Source of the DNA: Deltaproteobacteria bacterium
GTDB lineage: Bacteria > Bdellovibrionota > UBA1018 > UBA923
Assembly: GCA_016194795.1 (NCBI GenBank)
Contig: JACQAX010000429.1
Location: 1-7,957 of the forward strand
DNA length: 7,957 nucleotides
Direction: 5' to 3'
The position numbers and the translations under genes are program-made. This document shows positions 1-5,413 of the stretch, piece by piece; position 1 is the first letter of the stretch, and every line of letters begins with the position of its first letter. The notes beneath the pieces were generated by a model, which saw only the letters and a program-made list of their open reading frames with translations, was not told the DNA's origin and searched no databases.

Positions 1-190
1 CGAGCCCGGCGACTCAGGCGCGCCGATCCTCTCGCGCGAGGGCAAGCTCATAGGAATTCATTTCCGTGGCGTGCCGCAGTTCGCCCAGGGCGTGGACGTC
101 GTGGTGGACGGACGGTCCCAGAAAATCCACCGCTTCAACGTCGCGCTCGTCGTGCCCTATCTGATGAAGAAGTACGGCCTGGCGCGCTAG
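1..190 (+). CDS. Trypsin-like (S1-fold) serine protease, C-terminal fragment
   Basis: Only the last 62 codons and the stop are in the window; the frame begins at base 2 and ends at the TAG at 188-190. The visible start reads EPGDSGAPIL, the classic GDSG signature around the catalytic serine of chymotrypsin-fold peptidases; the serine codon is at 14-16. It is followed by a GKLIGIHFRG strand, which matches the conserved beta-barrel strand after the active site. The His and Asp of the triad must lie upstream, outside the window. The end (ALVVPYLMKKYGLAR) resembles the C-terminal helix of this fold. Such bacterial proteins are usually exported, but no signal can be seen here. Codons are strongly GC-ending, as in the other resident genes and unlike the XRE gene that follows. 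The 42-bp inverted repeat starts 17 bp after the stop. The fold assignment is fairly safe; substrate and exact family are unknown. Confidence 0.8.
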   Translation, partial: EPGDSGAPILSREGKLIGIHFRGVPQFAQGVDVVVDGRSQKIHRFNVALVVPYLMKKYGLAR

Positions 191-206
191 CCCCCAACCC
201 CGGGGG

Positions 207-248
207 GGAGGGGCGCTCGGCTCCCACCGTTTGGCATTGTGGCATTTG
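207..248 (+). repeat. Left arm of a perfect 42-bp inverted repeat
   Basis: Bases 207-248 are the exact reverse complement of 746-787, with no mismatch over 42 bp. The match breaks on both sides: outward at 206/788 and inward at 249/745. The arm starts 17 bp after the protease stop codon and ends 36 bp before the XRE start codon. Its inner part holds a tandem direct repeat, TGGCATT-G-TGGCATT (232-246). The outer part is G-rich (GGAGGGGCG). No flanking target-site duplication is clear. Confidence 0.93.
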
Positions 249-284
249 CCGGTGTGGAACAGGATTTGCTGAGTCTCGCGCGCC

Positions 285-800
285 ATGGACACCAGTAAGA
301 AAATCCTCCCGACCTCCACAATTGAGCGACGGGAGCACCACACGCTCATCCAAATTTACAACGCCCCTTTCCACGTCGTGCTCAAAGTAAGCAGCCGAGA
401 GCTTGGACGAAAACAACGGCATAATGTCGCTCTCGCGATTCTCTGTGCAATCGAGTCGCGGTTGGGAACCATCATTGGAGGAGCCGTTTCCGAAAGCGAC
501 GCGCCATACTGCAACCGAATGGACCGGCGCGCGGCCGACATCTCGACGAGGCAGGACCTCGACACGGAAGCTCAAATCCTAGGCTATCGCATTCGCATGC
601 GCCGACTGGCTCTTCGCTTAAGTCAGAAAGGCCTTGCCACACTTTGTGGCATCGAGCGCACGCACCTGAGCCACATCGAGCAGGGACACCATGAGGCCCG
701 GCCGGCAACACTTCGAAAGCTAGAGGCAGCTCTCGGTCCGGGCCTCAAATGCCACAATGCCAAACGGTGGGAGCCGAGCGCCCCTCCGCCCAGCCCGTAG
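285..800 (+). CDS. XRE-family helix-turn-helix DNA-binding protein
   Basis: The 171-residue product has a clear lambda-repressor-like (XRE/HTH_3) domain at about residues 98-152. The pattern LSQKGLATLCGI, then RTHLSHIEQG, then TLRKLEAALG matches helices 2-5 of this family. Residues 1-95 match nothing I recognise, contain a hydrophobic stretch (AILCAIESRLGTIIGGAV, 51-68), and might be partly non-native. ATG 285 is the first start after an in-frame TGA at 270-272, but no good ribosome site precedes it; ATG 519 (residue 79) and ATG 597 (residue 105) are alternatives, the latter cutting into the HTH. The codons CHNAKRWEPSAPP near the end come from the right inverted-repeat arm, and the stop lies 11 bp beyond the arm. 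Base and codon use (TTA, CTA, AGT, GTA, CAA) are clearly less GC-rich than in the neighbours, suggesting transfer. The likely role is transcriptional regulation, perhaps of itself; the target is unknown. Confidence 0.62.
   Translation: MDTSKKILPTSTIERREHHTLIQIYNAPFHVVLKVSSRELGRKQRHNVALAILCAIESRLGTIIGGAVSESDAPYCNRMDRRAADISTRQDLDTEAQILGYRIRMRRLALRLSQKGLATLCGIERTHLSHIEQGHHEARPATLRKLEAALGPGLKCHNAKRWEPSAPPPSP
746..787 (-). repeat. Right arm of the perfect 42-bp inverted repeat
   Basis: This is the exact reverse complement of 207-248; the two arms enclose 497 bp. It overlaps the last codons of the XRE gene, whose stop (798-800) lies just outside. It holds the mirrored tandem repeat AATGCCA-C-AATGCCA (748-762). 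RNA read across the whole unit could form a 42-bp stem. Confidence 0.93.
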
Positions 801-818
801 GCGGCAAATTTCGCCGAC

Positions 819-847
819 TTCGGCAGGGGCCGTTGTCTCTATATAAT
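819..847 (+). promoter_or_regulatory. Candidate sigma70-type promoter for the gene at 868
   Basis: A perfect TATAAT lies at 842-847. A weak -35 match, TTCGGC, lies at 819-824 with the ideal 17-bp spacer. In this GC-rich window a perfect -10 hexamer just before a gene is unlikely to be chance. Transcription would begin near 854, leaving a leader of only about 14 nt that is mostly the purine-rich ribosome site before GTG 868. Two short GC hairpins (812-825 and 821-832) overlap the -35 area. The promoter could also serve recQ and the helicase gene downstream. Confidence 0.5.
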
Positions 848-867
848 GAGCCTCGGGGGGAAGGCTC

Positions 868-1845
868 GTGGCCAACAACAGCGGATTGAAGTGGGTGGTG
901 GCGGGAGTGGCGACGTGCGGGATCGCCGTCGGGGTGTACGCGTTCCGGGGGCACACCGGCTCGCAGCCGACGGTGGCGACCGAGGACCCCACGACCGCGA
1001 CGACCACGACGGCCACCCCGGCCACGCCGCACGAGACGTCCCCCACGACTCCCGCGAAAACGGCCGGCGCAACCACCACTGCGACCACGGTCGTGGCGAC
1101 GAAAGCCGCCGGGCTCTCGCGCGAGTGCACCGAGCTCTGGAAGAATCTTACGGCCTCGAACGTCGCCCTCGCCCCACGCGAGGTTCGTCCGCCGTCGGGC
1201 TCCGGGACGGGAGCGCGCCTTCCGGACGACGCGCTCCAGAACATGCGGCTGCTCCCGCAGATCGCGCAAGCCTGCGAGGGCTCGCCCGCCGCGCTCGCCA
1301 CGGCGCAGACCGACTACCAGGCCAAGTGTGCCGCGGTTTTCGAGGGGCGCACGCTCGACGATCGGGTGGAGGCCGATCGCCAGGCGCTCGAGGCCTGCTA
1401 CGACGCCTCGCTGAATCTTCGCACCTTGCTCTCGGTGGCCGCGAACAAGGACAAAGCGCTCTCGGAGATCAACGACCCCCAGGTCCTCATGGATCGCCTG
1501 ATGGCGGCTTCGGGGATGCTCAAACGCGCGCCGGGCACTCCAGGCCCGCCTCCGAAGTTCGACGCCGACAAGCTCGGCGACATCGCGGCGACGTCGATGC
1601 GGCTGCTCGAGGTCGCCGACTCCGGTCGCCAGAAGAACTTCGCCAGCCGCCTTTTCGTGATGTCCAACGCGCAGTCCATGGGCCTCACGTACTGGCAGTT
1701 CGTGAGCGGCGGCGCTCGCGACCCCGCGACAGCCGGAAACGATGACGCAGCGACCCAGCAAGCCAAGATCGACGAGCTCAAGCACCAGGTCGAAACCTAT
1801 AACCCGACCTTTTTCAAACCTGGCGGCAATCGCCCGCGTCGTTAA
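868..1845 (+). CDS. Membrane-anchored or secreted protein of unknown function with Thr/Pro-rich stalk
   Basis: The product has 325 residues. A hydrophobic segment at residues 9-26 (WVVAGVATCGIAVGVYAF) behaves as an uncleaved anchor or signal peptide. Cys17 lies in it, but the preceding residues (V-A-T) are a poor lipobox, so lipoprotein processing is doubtful. Residues 35-79 are a low-complexity Thr/Ala/Pro linker typical of periplasmic or surface stalks. The rest (about 82-325) is a mostly helical domain with four cysteines (87, 136, 154, 177) that could form two disulfides, followed by a Gly/Pro-rich stretch (221-229) and a basic tail (NRPRR). GTG 868 is chosen because GGGGGGAAGG (854-863) sits just upstream and it yields the signal segment at the N-terminus. 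The gene ends 33 bp before recQ and may share its transcript, though the link in function is not obvious. I recognise no family. Confidence 0.8.
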   Translation: MANNSGLKWVVAGVATCGIAVGVYAFRGHTGSQPTVATEDPTTATTTTATPATPHETSPTTPAKTAGATTTATTVVATKAAGLSRECTELWKNLTASNVALAPREVRPPSGSGTGARLPDDALQNMRLLPQIAQACEGSPAALATAQTDYQAKCAAVFEGRTLDDRVEADRQALEACYDASLNLRTLLSVAANKDKALSEINDPQVLMDRLMAASGMLKRAPGTPGPPPKFDADKLGDIAATSMRLLEVADSGRQKNFASRLFVMSNAQSMGLTYWQFVSGGARDPATAGNDDAATQQAKIDELKHQVETYNPTFFKPGGNRPRR

Positions 1846-1878
1846 GTCTGGCCTCGGCATTGCTAGTGCTCTCGCACG

Positions 1879-3996
1879 ATGGTAGAAAAAATCGTGCAGC
1901 TCGATTCCGCTCGCCTCAACCAACGCCTCTTCGAAATCCTGCGAGAAAAGTTCGGCTTTGCCGCCTTTCGTCCTTACCAGGAAGAGGTGTGCAGAGCGGC
2001 CGCCACCGGTCAGGATCTTTTGCTCGTCATGCCCACGGGGGCGGGAAAGTCCCTTTGCTACCAGCTTCCGGGGCTTGCGCGCCGCGACACGACGCTCGTC
2101 ATCAGCCCGCTGCTCGCGCTGATCGAGGACCAGGTCGCCAAGCTGCGCGCCCTCGGCCTGAACGCCGAGCGCATCCATTCCGGGCGCGACCGCGAGACCT
2201 CGCGGGGCGTGTGCGCCGAGTACCTCAAGGGCAACCTCGACTTCCTTTTCATCGCACCCGAGCGCCTGGCCGTGCCCGGCTTCGTCGAGATGCTCGCTCG
2301 CCGCAAGCCCGCGCTGATCGCCGTCGACGAAGCCCACTGCATCTCGCAGTGGGGCCATGATTTTCGGCCCGAGTACCGAATGCTCGGCGCGCGCCTGCCC
2401 GCGCTTCGCCCGGCCCCGATCCTCGCGCTCACTGCGACGGCCACGCCGCGGGTGCAGGATGACATCGTCGCGCAGCTCGGCATCCCCACCGCTGAACGCT
2501 ACATCCACGGCTTTCGCCGCACCAACATCGCCATCGAGGTCGTCGAGCTCAATCCCGGCGAACGCATCGACGCCTTGAGGCGCGCGCTCGGCGAGCCGGC
2601 GAGCCTGCCCGCGATCGTCTACGCGCCCACGCGCAAGCGCGCCGAGGAAGCAGCCGGCGAGCTCGAGGGCGAGTTCAAGATCGCCGCCTACCACGCCGGT
2701 CTCTCCTCGGGCCAGCGCGAGCGCATCCAGGCGGCTTTCCTGTCGGGCAGCCTCGACGTGATCGTCGCGACGATCGCCTTCGGCATGGGCATCGACAAGG
2801 CCAACGTGCGCACGGTCGTCCATCTCGCGCTGCCGTCGAGCGTCGAGGGCTATTACCAGGAGATCGGCCGCGCGGGCCGCGACGGCCTGCCGTCGAAGGC
2901 CGTGCTCATGCACGCCTTCGTCGACCGCCGCACCCACGAGTTCTTCTTCGAGCGCGACTACCCCGAGCTTTCGGCGCTCGAGAAAATTTTCAAGGCGACT
3001 CCCGCCGCCGGCGGCGCCATCGACACGGAGAGCCTGCGCGAGAAATCCGGCGTTTCGGCCGACCTTTTCGAGAAGGCGCTCGAGAAGCTCTGGATCCACG
3101 GCGGCGTGCGGATCGACGCCGACCAGCTCGTCACGCGCGCCGAGGGAAAATGGGACGTGGCCTATCTCGCCAGCCGCCGCCACCGCGAGGGGCAGCTCGA
3201 TCTCATCCAGCAGTACACGCGCGCCTCGGGCTGTCGCATGGCGCATCTGGTGAAGTACTTCGGCGACACCTCCGACGACGGCCATGCCTGCGAGCTTTGC
3301 GACGTCTGCGCCCCCGAGCGGGCCGGCGTCGGCCGCTTCCACGCGATGAGCTCCGAGGACACGATCGCGGCTTCCCGCATTCTCGAGGCGCTCGCCACCG
3401 ACGAGAGCCCCTCGACGGGCAAGCTCCACCGCGACCTCTTCAACGAGCGCGAGCTCGACCGCCGCGGCTTCGAGCGGCTGCTCGGGGGCCTGGCGCGCGC
3501 CCGGCTCGTCTCGATTTACGAGGATTCGTTTTCCAAGGACGGACGCGAGATCGCCTTCCGCCGAGCGTCGCTCACGACCGACGGCGCGCACCTCGTGCGC
3601 GAGGGGCTGGCGGGCCTGGCCGAGCTCGTCGAGCTGCCGGCGGCGCCCACGCTCAAAAGCTCGTCCTCCCGCAAGAAGAAGCCGGCACCCGCCCCACGCG
3701 CCCGCAGCTCCGGAGCCGGCTCCGGCTCCGGCTCCGGCTTCGACGAGATCATCCAGGTGCGCGAGCCCTCGCCCGAGGTGCTCGCGGCGCTCAAGGCGTG
3801 GCGGCTGGGAGAGGCGCGCTCCAAGCGCCTGCCCGCGTTCCGCATCCTTTCCGACCGCGTGCTGATCGGGATCGCGCAGACCCTCCCGAAGACCGAGGCT
3901 TCGCTCATCGAGGTGCACGGGATGGGGCCCAAGCTTGCCGAGAAGTACGGCTCCCAGATCTTGAAGGTTCTCGAGAGCGCCGCTCATGGCGGCTGA
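1879..3996 (+). CDS. recQ: ATP-dependent DNA helicase RecQ
   Basis: This 705-residue superfamily 2 helicase unwinds DNA 3'-5' in repair, recombination and fork rescue in the cytoplasm. All core motifs are visible: FRPYQ (motif 0, 30-34), PTGAGKS (Walker A, 52-58), DEAH (150-153) followed by the RecQ-type aromatic loop SQWGHDFRPEY (156-166), ALTATATP (183-190), ATIAFGMGIDKANV (297-310) and QEIGRAGRDG (327-336). A zinc site is formed by Cys452, 471, 474 and 477. Between core and zinc site is an extra segment of about 75 residues (365-435), absent from the compact E. coli enzyme but seen in other bacterial RecQ homologues. A divergent winged-helix region (490-585) follows, then a Lys/Pro and Gly-Ser linker (592-620) and an HRDC domain (630-700). 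ATG 1879 is the first start after an in-frame TAG at 1864, with no clear Shine-Dalgarno; GTG 1894 is an alternative. It overlaps the next gene by 11 bp. Confidence 0.96.
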   Translation: MVEKIVQLDSARLNQRLFEILREKFGFAAFRPYQEEVCRAAATGQDLLLVMPTGAGKSLCYQLPGLARRDTTLVISPLLALIEDQVAKLRALGLNAERIHSGRDRETSRGVCAEYLKGNLDFLFIAPERLAVPGFVEMLARRKPALIAVDEAHCISQWGHDFRPEYRMLGARLPALRPAPILALTATATPRVQDDIVAQLGIPTAERYIHGFRRTNIAIEVVELNPGERIDALRRALGEPASLPAIVYAPTRKRAEEAAGELEGEFKIAAYHAGLSSGQRERIQAAFLSGSLDVIVATIAFGMGIDKANVRTVVHLALPSSVEGYYQEIGRAGRDGLPSKAVLMHAFVDRRTHEFFFERDYPELSALEKIFKATPAAGGAIDTESLREKSGVSADLFEKALEKLWIHGGVRIDADQLVTRAEGKWDVAYLASRRHREGQLDLIQQYTRASGCRMAHLVKYFGDTSDDGHACELCDVCAPERAGVGRFHAMSSEDTIAASRILEALATDESPSTGKLHRDLFNERELDRRGFERLLGGLARARLVSIYEDSFSKDGREIAFRRASLTTDGAHLVREGLAGLAELVELPAAPTLKSSSSRKKKPAPAPRARSSGAGSGSGSGFDEIIQVREPSPEVLAALKAWRLGEARSKRLPAFRILSDRVLIGIAQTLPKTEASLIEVHGMGPKLAEKYGSQILKVLESAAHGG
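3718..3735 (+). repeat. In-frame GGCTCC hexanucleotide repeat in recQ
   Basis: Three perfect GGCTCC copies encode Gly-Ser pairs (residues 614-619) in the linker before the HRDC domain. Degenerate copies flank it (AGCTCCGGAGCC before, GGCTTC after). A change in copy number would keep the frame and only alter linker length. Confidence 0.85.
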
Positions 3997-5227
3997 GCTC
4001 AATGCCGACCAGAACACGGCGTTAGAGCGCCTCCAGGGCATCTCCAATGTTTTTCTCACGGGCGCCGCGGGCTCGGGAAAAAGCTTCCTGCTGCGCCACT
4101 TCCTGCGCGACAAGGACCCGAAAGCCTTTCCCGTGCTCGCGACGACGGGTGCCGCCGCGATTCTCGTCGGCGGGCGCACCTTCCACAGCTTCTTCGGCCT
4201 GGGCATTCTCGAGGGCGGCGTCGCCGCCACCGTCGATCGCGCGGCCAAGAACCGGCGGCTGCTCAAGCGCCTGCGCGAAGCCGATGGCGTCGTCGTCGAC
4301 GAGATCTCGATGCTCTCGGCGCCGACGCTACGGGCGGCCGAGCAGATCGCGTGCCTCGCGCGCGGGAACACGCGTCCCTGGGGCGGGCTCCGGATCGTCG
4401 CCGTCGGCGACTTCTGCCAGCTGCCCCCGGTGAACCCGTTCAGCAAGCAGAAGGAATGGGCCTTCCTCGACCCGACGTGGACCAAAACCGAGTTCGAGCC
4501 CGCGATCCTGCGCCAGATGATGCGCACGACCGACAGCGAGTTCCTGCGCATCCTGAACCTCGTGCGCTACGGCCACGTCACGCGCGACGTGAAGGAGTTT
4601 CTCGACTGCCGCATGAAGCCGGTGCCGCGCAATTTCGACGGGACGCGCCTCTTCGCCCGCCGCGCCGACGTCGAGGTCCACAACCTCGAGCGCCTCGAAA
4701 AGCTCTCGGAGCCGCTCCACACGTTCCACACGAGCTACCGCGGCAACCCCAAGGCGATCGACGACTTCAAGAAACACGCCCCGATCCCGGAGACGATCCA
4801 GCTCCGCAAGGGCGCGCTCGTCATGCTGCGGATGAACGACCCCAAGCACAAATGGGTGAACGGCTCGCTCGGCCACCTCAAGGAGGTGGCGCCCATGCAC
4901 CTGATCGTCGAGCTCATGAGCGGCCGCGAGGTGCTCGTCGAGCGCAACGACTTCACGCTGCTCGACGCCGACGGCAACCCGGCGGTGACGGCATCGAACT
5001 TTCCGGTGACGCTGGCCTGGGCGCTCACGATCCATAAGGCGCAGGGCGCCTCGCTCGACCAGATGACCGTCGACCTGCGCGGCCTCTGGGAGCCGGGCCA
5101 GGCCTACGTGGCGCTCTCGCGGGCGCGCGCCTCGGACGCGCTTTGGCTCGAGGGCTGGACGCCGAGCTCGATCTTCCTCGATCCGGCCGTGCTCGCGTTC
5201 CATCGGAGCCTCGTGAAAGGAAGTTGA
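3986..5227 (+). CDS. PIF1-family superfamily 1B DNA helicase
   Basis: The product has 413 residues, close to a minimal bacterial Pif1 helicase core. Motifs in order: GAAGSGKS (Walker A, 26-33), ATTGAAAILVGGRTFHSFFG (motif Ia region, 52-71), VVVDEISML (Walker B, 102-110), GDFCQLPP (motif III with the sensor Gln145, 141-148), LRQMMRTTDSEF with a conserved arginine (175-186), an SH3-like 2B region (about 270-325), WALTIHKAQGASLD (345-358) and YVALSRARA (374-382). The family moves 5'-3' and is known for resolving G-quadruplexes, R-loops and stalled forks. No extra N-terminal or C-terminal domain is present. The start ATG lies inside recQ, 11 bp before its end, with only a weak GAGAG ahead of it, so translation is probably coupled to recQ. 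RecD2/TraA-type SF1B helicases are related alternatives, but the short length and the GDFCQLPP and TIHKAQG forms favour PIF1. Confidence 0.92.
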   Translation: MAAELNADQNTALERLQGISNVFLTGAAGSGKSFLLRHFLRDKDPKAFPVLATTGAAAILVGGRTFHSFFGLGILEGGVAATVDRAAKNRRLLKRLREADGVVVDEISMLSAPTLRAAEQIACLARGNTRPWGGLRIVAVGDFCQLPPVNPFSKQKEWAFLDPTWTKTEFEPAILRQMMRTTDSEFLRILNLVRYGHVTRDVKEFLDCRMKPVPRNFDGTRLFARRADVEVHNLERLEKLSEPLHTFHTSYRGNPKAIDDFKKHAPIPETIQLRKGALVMLRMNDPKHKWVNGSLGHLKEVAPMHLIVELMSGREVLVERNDFTLLDADGNPAVTASNFPVTLAWALTIHKAQGASLDQMTVDLRGLWEPGQAYVALSRARASDALWLEGWTPSSIFLDPAVLAFHRSLVKGS

Positions 5228-5325
5228 CGGGTGTCGCGAATCCGGAGCACTTCCCGCGGGAGAGCCGCCCGTCCTCGAATAGCCTTCCGGATAGTCAACT
5301 AGCGCCGTAAGCCCGCTCAAGCGTA

Positions 5326-5346
5326 GCCGTTTTCGGCCACTTTTCC
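5326..5346 (+). terminator. Weak terminator-like hairpin after the helicase genes
   Basis: GCCG-TTTT-CGGC (5326-5337) is a 4-bp stem with a T loop, followed by CCACTTTTCC. It lies about 100 bp after the PIF1-like gene and before the next gene. The stem is short and the T run brief, so intrinsic termination here is only a possibility. A separate 10-bp palindrome, TCCCGCGGGA (5253-5262), lies upstream without a T tract. Confidence 0.22.
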
Positions 5347-5381
5347 GCGACCCGCGCCCGAGCCGCCCGGCACGTCGATTG

Positions 5382-5413
5382 CTCTCTCTAGCCCAAGGAG
5401 CAGAGAGAGAGAC
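5382..5413 (+). promoter_or_regulatory. CT/AG hairpin presenting the ribosome site of the gene at 5414
   Basis: CTCTCTCT (5382-5389) can pair with AGAGAGAG (5402-5409) around a 12-nt loop that contains the Shine-Dalgarno AAGGAG (5395-5400). The start codon ATG 5414 follows the stem by 4 nt. Unfolded, AAGGAG is 13 nt from the ATG, longer than usual; folding would shorten the effective distance. The purine run next to the ATG might also bind ribosomes directly. Confidence 0.5.

Noticed and set aside
191..213. C-tract/G-tract block as a terminator or G-quadruplex target of the nearby RecQ/PIF1 helicases
   Set aside because: The palindromic CCCCGGGG leaves no loop, no T run follows, and there are not four clean runs of three separate G tracts. 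A link to the helicases would be speculation.
868..945. Lipoprotein signal at Cys17 of the 868 gene
   Set aside because: The residue before the cysteine is Thr and the hydrophobic segment continues past the cysteine, unlike a normal lipobox.
745..4551. Open minus-strand frame of over 1200 codons across the 868 gene, recQ and part of the PIF1-like gene
   Set aside because: It is antisense to well-recognised helicases, has Arg/Ala/Gly-rich low-information translation and no known motifs. Long antisense frames are expected in DNA with GC-rich third positions.
5222..5300. AGTTGAC and GTCAACT flanking the region after the PIF1-like stop, with inner TCCGGA copies
   Set aside because: The outer match is only 7 bp, the inner copies are spaced asymmetrically, and no gene or known element lies between; chance is a sufficient explanation.
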